Source: a virus. Taken from it: a stretch of 39,474 nt of DNA. A program made the translations under genes and the position numbers. Below the pieces are notes generated by a model, which made no database searches, had not been told where the DNA came from, and was given only the letters and a program-made list of their open reading frames with translations. The first letter of the stretch is position 1. Every line of letters starts with the position of its first letter. Below, piece by piece: positions 17,601-24,184 of the stretch. The DNA lies in IMG/VR virus record IMGVR_UViG_3300025131_000128, positions 1 to 39,474 of that record; one strand, written 5' to 3'.

Positions 17601-20395
17601 TTTGCCCCAAATGACTCTTCGGGCAACATAACCTTCGCTTTTGAAACAAACTCATTTTCATAAACTTTAATACCAGAAGCGAATCCATATCCCATACCAG
17701 CATAATTTTTTCCAAGGGCTGCTCCATAGTCGCCATAATCACTACTTAAATCCATTGCACCCGAAATAACATCACTTACCTCAAAAGTGCTTCCCGTGGT
17801 TGGACTAGTTACTTGCTCAAAATCCCATTCGAACAAGGTGCTTAAAAATTTAGGCACATAGTTTGTGTCATCGCGATTCGAACGATTGAAATTCTCAAAA
17901 GGTCTGTTGCGACCCTGCGTGTTTTTAAATCTAGCATGAAGCTCAACCTCCTCTGCTGCAAGGGAGTCTGCATAATATTTAAAATTACCAATACGACAAT
18001 CTGTATTATAAAGAACACTGCCTGTAAAATTCGTCCGTTCCGAACCCACAAACGACCGCTTATCTTCTGCTAATATGAGCGTAGCGGTTGCCGCCGCGAT
18101 GGACGATGAAATTGCAAAAGAATTTACTTTAAACCCAGAATCGATTTCATAGCCATAAAGCTTTGCATAATAATCTGAGGTAGTGGCGTCTTGAAGATTG
18201 GACAAATCCTTTTGTGGTTCAAAAACAAGAGCCAGCATCCAATTTCGTGCATCATAAAGCTCGAATAAATCACTAGATATGGCTTGAAAATATCCATTTG
18301 AAGATGACAAAGTAAATCTAGCCTGTTTGCTTGTTGCGCCGTTTCGGACGGCGTAGACAGCCATACCGGTATAATTATCACTTGTAAAAGTCGTATCTGT
18401 TGGTGTGCTGCTGTCCGCTGAATGGACTCCAAAAATAGAAGAGGACATTACATGAGGAACATAAAACTCATTGGCAAAATCAATATGTTTTGTAAAATAA
18501 ACATTGCTTTCTAGGGTGAACGATTCTCCCAAAGATGGAATGTAAGAGCGATAATTTGTATCAGTTGATGAAGTAAAGTTAAAAATGATCGCCTGATTTG
18601 GAAGAGCCTTACTGTCTACAAGATTCTTCAGTCCATAAAAATCAATCGTCTTGTCTTTAAATTGTTCTACTTTTTCATTATTTTCGATTGTAGCTACAGT
18701 GTTGTAAGAATATGTTCTCAGCCTAATAAGGTTTTCATCTACCCCATAACAATGCAACAAATTGCGAATTGAAGAATCTGTTCCCTTTGTCTTATAAATG
18801 TAAAGTAGATTATTGTAAACATTTCGATAAAGTTTTTGTTTAACGGTCTCAATAGAGCCGCTTGAAAGTAAACGAATGTCGTTTCTATCGAACAAATTTT
18901 CTGAAACAGTATTCTCTTCAAAAAGTTGTTCTGCATTAAATCCGTGGGACTCCAAAAGCTTATCGTAATAAGGAAATATTTTGTAATAACTGTTATAATC
19001 CCCATCCTTTACTTTGTTGTAGGTTTTTATTTGAGAAAACAATTCATCAAAATAAGCTCCAATAATATGAGAAAGCTTCTTTAATTCTCCCTTGTCCTCC
19101 GAGCGAACCCACTCTGGCATAAGTGCATAAAAACTAAACGGATTTCCGTTATCATAAACCTCACCTATGCGAACAGTGTCGGTTACCAAAGCAGCCACTC
19201 TTGAATTGTTTGAATAAATTATCGGATCTTTTTCTTCGATAAAACTTATACCATCAGAAGTTGTATACTCTTCAATCGCCGAACCCGTAGAACGACTTGT
19301 AGATTCATAACTAAGAAACGAAGCGCTTGCGAGCCTGCCAGAGTAATCCAAAATTACAGAATCCGTTGTTGCTGTCGTTGTAATTCCCTCATTAAATTTA
19401 AAATATAAAGAAAGAGGATGAAATGGAGCGTCACCAGAAGTGTCATTTGATCCTCCATGAACCGAGGAGTTCCAATTTAAGCCAATCTCTTTTGCATTGC
19501 GTGCCGACTTCCAATAGCGGAACTCATCAATAGAACCGCTATAATAATACTCGGAGCCAAGAGAAAGAAAACGCCCAATATTTCCAGACACTGTCGCAAG
19601 CGCCTCAGACATAGTATAAGTGCTTTCTATTTTCTTTTGCGTATACGCCCCATCAACATATAAAGTTCCCGTTAAATAAGAACCAGAGCCGAGCGATTCA
19701 AAAACAAGTGCATAGTGATGCCAAGACCCCGCCTTAGTAGCGAGTGTATCAAAGCTAAAGCTGGCTTCGAGGTCAGTGCGGAGAGATCCAACCTGCCACG
19801 TTATATCAGAACCACTCACATAGTGATAAACAAGAAAACTTCCAGTACCAGAATCCGATAATTGTAGAAGACCTCGCGATTCTGCGGTGCTGGCTGTTGC
19901 TATATTCGCCCAAAACTCAACCGTAACGCCTCGTTCTGAATCGAACGCCAGATTGTTTGTTTGTCTGGAAGATTCCTTATAAACATTATCTAAATTCGGT
20001 CCTGCCTTTGCTTCAATTCTTTGAGTTCTTTCTGTCCCCTCGTTTAAAGTCACATAACCCGTGGTTTTGGGATAGAGTTCTTTCCATATAAAATAATCAA
20101 AAGTATTGCTATTGTTGTGAAACTTTAATTTTTCAGCCGCAGTGCCGTCGTAAGGATAATCGTTGTAAATTCTAGAAATGCCATTTTCATAATATTGTTC
20201 AGCTAAACCATAATTAATGTAACTAGACAGACTCGCCGAGATGTCTACAAATCCGAAAATTTTCTTTCGAAAATCTGATTTTTGTTTTAAAAAATCAAAA
20301 GATTCAACAAAAAGACTAGAGCTTATATCTACTGGTCTTTTTGAAAACCTAGTGACATTTTGGTCATCTTTCTTAAAATATTTTTTAAGGCTCAT
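11651..20395 (-). CDS. Giant baseplate wedge protein: gpI/gp7-type domain plus three LamG-like modules
   Basis: 2914 residues. LamG/concanavalin-like modules are visible at about 153-308 (VTVEFWANI, then WHHYALVFE, YVDG and IDEFRYW) and 1295-1475 (VTISAWINK, WHHVAVTYD, FYINGIA, IDEVSIWNK). A more divergent one lies at about 620-820 (FTLESNVYF to CRIGNFKYY). Residues about 420-560 resemble P2 gpI/T4 gp7-type wedge proteins: LMPEWVR, an ig-x-FD-like helix, and IYKTKGTDSSIRNLL. The KGT motif is the hallmark of tail protein I. A 51-residue tandem repeat follows near 1080-1175. The gene lies one step after gp25 and gp6, where a gp7/gpI partner is expected. T4 gp7 has about 1030 residues, so this version is roughly three times as long. 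The LamG modules suggest glycan binding. It probably forms the wedge periphery and touches the receptor; only the LamG folds are firm. Confidence 0.72.
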   Translation of the reverse strand: MSLKKYFKKDDQNVTRFSKRPVDISSSLFVESFDFLKQKSDFRKKIFGFVDISASLSSYINYGLAEQYYENGISRIYNDYPYDGTAAEKLKFHNNSNTFDYFIWKELYPKTTGYVTLNEGTERTQRIEAKAGPNLDNVYKESSRQTNNLAFDSERGVTVEFWANIATASTAESRGLLQLSDSGTGSFLVYHYVSGSDITWQVGSLRTDLEASFSFDTLATKAGSWHHYALVFESLGSGSYLTGTLYVDGAYTQKKIESTYTMSEALATVSGNIGRFLSLGSEYYYSGSIDEFRYWKSARNAKEIGLNWNSSVHGGSNDTSGDAPFHPLSLYFKFNEGITTTATTDSVILDYSGRLASASFLSYESTSRSTGSAIEEYTTSDGISFIEEKDPIIYSNNSRVAALVTDTVRIGEVYDNGNPFSFYALMPEWVRSEDKGELKKLSHIIGAYFDELFSQIKTYNKVKDGDYNSYYKIFPYYDKLLESHGFNAEQLFEENTVSENLFDRNDIRLLSSGSIETVKQKLYRNVYNNLLYIYKTKGTDSSIRNLLHCYGVDENLIRLRTYSYNTVATIENNEKVEQFKDKTIDFYGLKNLVDSKALPNQAIIFNFTSSTDTNYRSYIPSLGESFTLESNVYFTKHIDFANEFYVPHVMSSSIFGVHSADSSTPTDTTFTSDNYTGMAVYAVRNGATSKQARFTLSSSNGYFQAISSDLFELYDARNWMLALVFEPQKDLSNLQDATTSDYYAKLYGYEIDSGFKVNSFAISSSIAAATATLILAEDKRSFVGSERTNFTGSVLYNTDCRIGNFKYYADSLAAEEVELHARFKNTQGRNRPFENFNRSNRDDTNYVPKFLSTLFEWDFEQVTSPTTGSTFEVSDVISGAMDLSSDYGDYGAALGKNYAGMGYGFASGIKVYENEFVSKAKVMLPEESFGANKVVATTDSDIAFEANMAPGKESIFIAKSMYDVISQDILYIFAGLVDFNELIGNPVNKYRENYKSLERLRDLYFDRVANDPDLDKFVTYFKWLDSVIYTIIDNLIPASADFAGQQTNVVESHVLERSKYAYKFPTLEFKASDPTGSIGPIVNIANKLPTTGSTDDRIGSVAAWDFASASAGNYIKNYQVLGGQSFKSGTIKPITITNKLPTTGTDDRIGSVAPYNFLSATAGNYDFNYQVFNTVGRKANNLYIASQLPRTETSSPYVSGTFDYLWPARNKTKSIIVQRFNAPGGVETAQGFLDPSAREYSVYNALPWRNYGVRRFLNEWDTTHQAWGGYKSGSSVTASYHKVNRNPRTVPSIVGTTSYSNYSILFDGTNDRVSIPYNEVFNTDKVTISAWINKTGVGEGGWPRIIEIGDNAGGGTGYRFFVQHSTGYLGLDVDWTVTDGNFITTSGIASSSWHHVAVTYDATNASNVPIFYINGIAVSSTTTLTPVGAVYTISGETNIGNRSDAQRSWAGYIDEVSIWNKKLSANEVWEIYEPADPAIKGPFDLRQHPAAKANSVSPNGYLVGWWRMGDDKEGSAENYTIPNQLGYADGTMTSFGAAGVSAYPPSNSAGTLNAYTTYGTRKIYDNWFIQHAIPQSDLQYAWINASYISAPNFGAVINMTGSNITFVSASDIVGYLEIDGYTQARYFGVDKNSAPADAMVEFLPVDFVGLNNVVVDPVTSSQNHLGFPLGLFGNPFCIGCGATDRIYYINPSLAAPNGVDNGVFNPSFPGTPSVLNAILLNRNGPYGYPSWKQIRGGEHPVARAHRQTNTYSYVVGTQVGAAPGGGPLFLKGFENVIEPPITRAIPFYAKVDGSSLLLKASYENMKRGFANPTDILKNNIFEQAIKKNTTLFDKVFEQPDANFSKIGMRTQIFPKDEIAYLDNTRTRDVFDNTWWRDMRVDRQQTNVANSMELVIDGTTSRYSMDADIHALTVIPPLSASDPAVGSGELQNHYCGFNNSYPPPTSNIQYGPLYARRTISLTTSSHAFNTKGLIWTQFSHSVTNTGTLNVGEAVWEVGSQSGKNPFYNSYDNYSEELRLQGKDHSIVPEFIISDHINTYLSNGFNFKANLTASDGTSNLFSLTGSSNSNIAKNLSSVELGEILDVVKGKSNLGISSFALRASALLKLLPYEGFYPQQRTVQLAQELSSSLKDSFALEEANATFGTVLKPFVSPGILFNTIKSGLAVDAFLPLTALFNIGTYSRVEGIGHDENFPGIDDMPVPCDLIAKQVPSGSFLASVAGGDELSVYLANGATSPQSYEGGSKTLSDKGYAWTFNWYGFDGIAVDANLASTTTRLPFDAILNPEPYLTTWSDDGITPSLLLSMVIPKKPPKLNFSLMSNNFHSEVVKFFLQDEVLTSFESSAKASFELDPAKVYAMDIVLRNSDIKSVYDYSKLVRNSDGVAAPMQTLSKSLESQGGLPKATPICEMYNRGSAFGSKFISKLGGPTIDVYYGTYATHTPPYFDGFARTRVLFKPNASISSYTVEEILNSASFDYFRANEASQRILLEDPTYDFNTTGSGDQTFMQMSSSMTIKGIIEEKAKTWDSDANVDQIAESTNTIKKKWVIHPKFECPVMDFKDVAVSVPLATSPTASSRGMWHQYGVIPDYNNSGIFLEVMDVPFKERINPALTASLAEVMGVEQTKKAIGKISPEGKVLKEALVVVPYLVNEETSDVVNFFNLSDEAVKALRSKANNNTVQDDADQLVRQIRLMKEYVFPPVLDFVTFSPKKNTDIKTPIMYIFEFTRELSQQDLGDIWQGVLPQAGLEARKQESIINLTTEINEDISLDKIVENNINTLLINNDRIIKEKVVNVDPGFQGGAKTFGQQTKLFKNGQKLLDDIQISELRFFVFKVKQRGEFEYKNITQDTTDDGFNFDFKAKGLTQIPSIKKDGKFKLSYSYNWPYDFFSLIELAKVDAQITLGDDVELVAKEVVKPV
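16868..17170 (-). repeat. 153-nt (51-codon) tandem repeat within the 2914-aa gene
   Basis: Two adjacent in-frame units share the sequence NKLPTTG, DDRIGSVA, SA-x-AGNY and NYQV. At the DNA level the anchor GAGCCTATTCGATC occurs at 16944 and again at 17097, exactly 153 nt apart. A third, decayed unit (ASQLPRTE) follows on the coding strand. Synonymous differences show that the copies are old and maintained as protein. Confidence 0.85.
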
Positions 20396-21885
20396 TAGTA
20401 TTTAACCCGAAACAAAAATTTCTCGCTCTGTTCAGCATATTTTCCGTTTTCATAAAAGATAAATGAAAGTTCATACTGATAATCGGATTCAAGATTGTCT
20501 GTTTCGAAATCAAAATAATTCCCATTTGAATCATAAGACAATTTTGTAGAGCCATCATCTCCGCTGCCAGTGCCATAGGCGACCACTATTAAATCATCCA
20601 CCGTTCTCCGAATTTGATAAAAAGCCTGCCTAACCGTTTTGGTTGATATAGTTTTGCTCGCAGTTGTATATATTGTTGGCGACCAATCTTTATCTCTAAC
20701 AAACAGCCTAAACCTCGCCGTTTCGTTTCCATAAGCGGCTCTCAAGTTTGTAACATTAATAACGTGTTGGGGATTGGGATTATAACTTGACTTTGATGCG
20801 CTTAAAGAGCTAACAGTTATAGCCGAGCCAGTAAAATATTCCACTGAGCCACTATGCCACACCGGATAAATATCGGTAATTGAAGAACTGACGAATGCCA
20901 ACGAAGCAGAATAAATTCCAGTAGTACCTACATAACCACCCGTCACATTGGTGTCTCCAACGCTAGCGACATCGCCACCGATTGGCAAAAACAACTTACT
21001 TCCCGATGGAGCAGTGTTGGCAGCGGAACCAGAATAAAGACTAACTAAAATGGGGCTGGTGCCAACATTGGGAAGATTCGCCAATTGACCGCGAACATAA
21101 TTATAAAAGTAAATTGTATTTAAATTATCTGCCGCAGACGCCCGAGAACTACTAACATAAAAATTAGCGCTATCATCTTTTATAGAATTATCCCAACGAA
21201 CTTCTAGACGTGGTTTCTTGAAATAATATTCTGTATCTCTGCCGAAGAACTTCTTAGTATAATATGAAGAAGAGGGGATTGTATTAGTTGCGCCGCTTTC
21301 TTGTGAGGAGGTTAGTTTAATTAAAAAACCATAATTCGATTTAGTACCTGCCAGCCACTGTTCAACTATGTCCGAAACATCAACTTCTAAATTTTCTGTT
21401 CCCGCGCCGAAGGTTTGAGTATACTCTGGCGATGTATGATAATCGGCTCCCTGTGCTGTCCACGCGGTATAAGTTGAGCCGTCAAACGACGCTGTTTTCC
21501 AATTGGAAACTCCTAAATCAAGATATTCATCCATATCCAAACCAATTCCCTCATCCCACGAACGAGAAAGAGCATTGATAGTTAGGGTAAAATTGGTCGC
21601 TTGTGTTGCCGACTGTGGGGAATTATATATCTGTAAATAAAACTTTGAACTCCCCGAAGCCGGAATTGTGCCCGCAGAGCGAGAGGCGGCAATTTGAGTA
21701 GTATCAAACTGCAAAAGAACTCTGGATTTTTCCAACGATGCGCTGGTAAAAGCCCCGTAAAGAGAATACACTTCCAAAATATCAGACATACCCATATTGG
21801 CGTCGGTGGCGCGAGTTGAACGCACACTGCCATAGCCATCCGTAATGGTGTTATCTTGTGTGGCATAAAATCGATATATAGCCAT
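20395..21885 (-). CDS. Baseplate-proximal structural protein with DNRLRE/CBM96-like N-terminal domain
   Basis: 496 residues. The N-terminal half fits the DNRLRE-type beta-sandwich, related to carbohydrate-binding module 96. It starts MAIYRFYATQDNTITDG, then has SRVLLQFDTTQIA, and ends with VDVSDIVEQWLAGTKSNYGF. This strand order (shared LLxFD, then DVxxxVxxWL and NYGxL) is typical of the family. The C-terminal half is Ser/Thr/Gly-rich beta structure with LYSGS, HSGS and FTGS turns. It sits between gp6 and the giant gp7-like gene, with TAATG junctions on both sides, so it is probably translated with them and part of the wedge or an attached adhesin. The related modules bind polysaccharides, which suggests a surface-contact role; this is inference. 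Confidence 0.7.
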   Translation of the reverse strand: MAIYRFYATQDNTITDGYGSVRSTRATDANMGMSDILEVYSLYGAFTSASLEKSRVLLQFDTTQIAASRSAGTIPASGSSKFYLQIYNSPQSATQATNFTLTINALSRSWDEGIGLDMDEYLDLGVSNWKTASFDGSTYTAWTAQGADYHTSPEYTQTFGAGTENLEVDVSDIVEQWLAGTKSNYGFLIKLTSSQESGATNTIPSSSYYTKKFFGRDTEYYFKKPRLEVRWDNSIKDDSANFYVSSSRASAADNLNTIYFYNYVRGQLANLPNVGTSPILVSLYSGSAANTAPSGSKLFLPIGGDVASVGDTNVTGGYVGTTGIYSASLAFVSSSITDIYPVWHSGSVEYFTGSAITVSSLSASKSSYNPNPQHVINVTNLRAAYGNETARFRLFVRDKDWSPTIYTTASKTISTKTVRQAFYQIRRTVDDLIVVAYGTGSGDDGSTKLSYDSNGNYFDFETDNLESDYQYELSFIFYENGKYAEQSEKFLFRVKY

Positions 21886-23687
21886 TAAACCGTCTCTCCA
21901 GCTATTGTTTCGTCATACCTTTTAATCTCAAAAACGTAATCGTCAGGTATCTTGATGTATCTTCCATCCGTAGTGGTGTTGGCAATAAAATTATAATCTA
22001 CGCTGGAGTAATTAACTCCGTTTTTAACTGTGAATGTCAGTTTCAATACATCATCAACCTGTTCTAAATCATTTATTCTTTTGGAAATTTCAGAAATATT
22101 AATACTTTCTCCAAAATTGTATTTTCTTCTGTTAAAATAATCGCGCAATGCCCCGTTAGCCGCGATAGTGGCGTCGATAGCATCGAAGGCGATATTGGAT
22201 AAAGCCGTAAATTTTATTTGAAAACTAATAATCTTGCCATCTAAAATATCAATAGAATCCGAAACAGACTTATATTGTTGTATCCATGTTTTTAAATTAT
22301 CCTTGATTGCTTGAGATGTATTAGCCAAATTGCCATTATTATCTTCTCCTAATACATAAAGGTTCATTGATCTACGCGGAGAAAAAAGGTCTCTTACCAC
22401 TTTTACACGCTTTACAACTCCAAACTGTGGTGGCATTCTATATGAAGCTGCCTCATAATCAGACATTGTTACAGCGCGATTCTGAGAAGAATATATTCCA
22501 GATGCTAACATGCGCATTTCATCATTAGTTAACTCGGAAAGGGTAGAATTGATAGGGTCATCATTTTCAACCTCTATAGAACCAGCAACGCGATTTTTAA
22601 CAATAGTATCAGTGGCATCAAGCCCAAAAGTAAAATCAAAATTAGATACCTGATTAATTTGATTTCTACCAGCAGAAATTAAATCACTAGTGTTTAGTCG
22701 ATAAACTATTGTTAATTGAGTATTTGAAGGACCAATTCCAAACTGATCGTTTGTATCAATTATGGTAGGGTCCAAAACAGTGGAAGAGATATAATCCTTT
22801 GCAAACTTTTGAAGAACCACCTTTGAAGGATCATTAATGCTCGCTAGCAACGAATTTGCGTCTTCTTTTCCATTACCAAAAATAAGTTTAGTTTTTCCAT
22901 CTCTAAAATCCACCTTAAACCGACGTGCGGCAACATAGGGAGTGAGAACCTTAAGGGACTTCGAAGACGTTTGCCCCTCATTGAGCAATCCCTTAAATAC
23001 TAAATTTTGAGTCAATGAATCCACTTGATAGTATGTATTTCCTTCAAGATCCTCAACCGAAATAATTTCTACAATATTATCATCTTCTAATTCTATTTCC
23101 AGAAATCCCGAATCAGATGACCGATCAAGAACATCCTTGCGGATTACAGCTTGTATTCCAGAAATCACTTTTGTTTTTTGTCGAGCCGCATAATATTCTG
23201 GAACACCAGTGGTCTCATTAATTGTAGTGACAATATATTCGGTTTTATCATCGGAAAAATCAACATCTTCAACCAAAGTGTAGACCGCTCCGTCTACAGA
23301 AGAAAATGTTGCGCCCTTTTTTAACACTGGTGCATAATCTGTCGCCGGTCCTACATTGCCCACGGTGCCAGGAACCTCAACATATACTGTAACAAACCCC
23401 GAAGCCGAAGGTGAAGCCGGGTCTTTCCAACCCATTTGACGAGCTACTTTAAAAATATTATCCCGGTTTATAGCCGTTTCCAGCATATTTTCGTTTACTT
23501 GATAATCCAATTGAAAAGACAAAGTGTCGCCAACATATGATATCGCGTCTAAAAGAAAAGAACCAAAAGAAGCTTCTGTAAAATCAGTATATTCATTGGG
23601 ATAAAATCGCTTTGCATATTCGACCAAAGTTGCCTTAATCGATTCAAAATCGCGAGAGTAATAATTAATTTGTGGTTTATTTGCCAT
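21885..23687 (-). CDS. 6: Baseplate wedge subunit gp6 (gpJ family)
   Basis: 600 residues; T4 gp6 has 660. The N-terminus (INYYSRDFESIKATLVEYAK, then FTEASFGSFLLDAISYVGD) is characteristic of gp6: a RDF motif, then the xGxxLLDxxSYVxD helix. The C-terminal half contains MTMSDYEAASYRMP-type and VKRVKVVRD-type segments (here RAVTMSDYEAASYR), which place the protein in the P2 gpJ/T4 gp6 superfamily. gp6 dimers form the ring of the baseplate wedge that opens when the tail sheath contracts. The gene follows gp25 at a TAATG junction, the conserved order in contractile-tail and injection systems. No defects are visible. Confidence 0.92.
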   Translation of the reverse strand: MANKPQINYYSRDFESIKATLVEYAKRFYPNEYTDFTEASFGSFLLDAISYVGDTLSFQLDYQVNENMLETAINRDNIFKVARQMGWKDPASPSASGFVTVYVEVPGTVGNVGPATDYAPVLKKGATFSSVDGAVYTLVEDVDFSDDKTEYIVTTINETTGVPEYYAARQKTKVISGIQAVIRKDVLDRSSDSGFLEIELEDDNIVEIISVEDLEGNTYYQVDSLTQNLVFKGLLNEGQTSSKSLKVLTPYVAARRFKVDFRDGKTKLIFGNGKEDANSLLASINDPSKVVLQKFAKDYISSTVLDPTIIDTNDQFGIGPSNTQLTIVYRLNTSDLISAGRNQINQVSNFDFTFGLDATDTIVKNRVAGSIEVENDDPINSTLSELTNDEMRMLASGIYSSQNRAVTMSDYEAASYRMPPQFGVVKRVKVVRDLFSPRRSMNLYVLGEDNNGNLANTSQAIKDNLKTWIQQYKSVSDSIDILDGKIISFQIKFTALSNIAFDAIDATIAANGALRDYFNRRKYNFGESINISEISKRINDLEQVDDVLKLTFTVKNGVNYSSVDYNFIANTTTDGRYIKIPDDYVFEIKRYDETIAGETV

Positions 23688-24064
23688 TATGCTGCTACCT
23701 CAAAAATATCTTCAATTGATGTGTTGGTTATTGGAATAGTGTAATTAAGAAGAACTGCAAGATACTGCCCCTCTGGATCAAATTTTGTTTTAATTTCATT
23801 TATTTTTACATACGAAGCATAAGTGCCAAGCTGTGTCCGAATATCGTCTTCTACTCTAAATCCCATATCCGAGTTTGGCTGTTCAAACAAATATTTTTTT
23901 AGCCCACATCCAAAATTAATATCAGAAAGCTTTTCACCTTTTTCAGTTAAAATAATCATCTTCACATTCTGCTTGGCATTTTCATTAAATGTTTTTGTTA
24001 ATACATAAGGACCGTCTATCGAGTTGACAGACAATGGAACTTTTATATTAAAACCTTTAGCCAT
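23687..24064 (-). CDS. 25: Baseplate wedge subunit gp25 (gpW/gp25 family)
   Basis: 125 residues, close to T4 gp25 (132 aa). The family signatures are a small N-terminal strand, KMIILTEKGEKLSDINFGCG with LKKYLFEQPN, and the helix RVEDDIRTQL before YVKINEI. gp25 sits at the core of the wedge, nucleates sheath assembly and binds gp6. It is the equivalent of P2 gpW and TssE of type VI secretion. The start ATG overlaps the stop of the 27-aa mini-ORF (TAATG), and its upstream sequence is a near copy of the end of the 646-aa gene. There is only a weak purine-rich site (AGCGGA) before the start, so translation probably depends on coupling. Confidence 0.92.
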   Translation of the reverse strand: MAKGFNIKVPLSVNSIDGPYVLTKTFNENAKQNVKMIILTEKGEKLSDINFGCGLKKYLFEQPNSDMGFRVEDDIRTQLGTYASYVKINEIKTKFDPEGQYLAVLLNYTIPITNTSIEDIFEVAA

Positions 24065-24101
24065 TATACAATTCCGCTCAAATCACCACAACCCCCAAAC
24101 G
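24062..24101 (-). repeat. Direct repeat, copy next to gp25
   Basis: This 40-nt segment matches 24145-24184 at 38 of 40 positions by eye and lies 83 nt from it. It covers the end of the mini-ORF and the gp25 start context, including the AGCGGAATTGTATAATG-type junction. The duplication therefore placed the same ribosome-binding context before both the mini-ORF and gp25. Confidence 0.9.
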
Positions 24102-24147
24102 AGAAGCTTCCAAATAAATAGTTCTTCAAGTCAAGAATCAAAGTCAT
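24064..24147 (-). CDS. 27-aa mini-ORF duplicating the C-terminus of the 646-aa protein
   Basis: This short ORF begins at an ATG overlapping the stop of the 646-aa gene (TAATG) and ends at a TAA overlapping the gp25 ATG (TAATG). Its last 23 residues (LDLKNYLFGSFSF then GGCGDLSGIV) mirror the end of the preceding protein (LDLQGYLTGFPF then EGCGDWSGIV). It may be a translated small peptide, a translational relay that carries ribosomes into gp25, or the relic of a tandem duplication. An uninterrupted frame with matching junctions at both ends favours active translation. No function can be assigned from sequence, and expression is not shown. Confidence 0.5.
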   Translation of the reverse strand: MTLILDLKNYLFGSFSFGGCGDLSGIV

Positions 24148-24184
24148 TATACAATTCCGCTCCAATCACCACAACCCTCAAACG
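24145..24184 (-). repeat. Direct repeat, copy at the end of the 646-aa gene
   Basis: This is the partner of 24062-24101, with two substitutions in 40 nt. It encodes the C-terminal GCGDWSGIV of the 646-aa protein plus the start of the mini-ORF. The 83-nt offset is not a multiple of three, so the two copies are read in different frames and each uses its own start codon. Confidence 0.9.
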
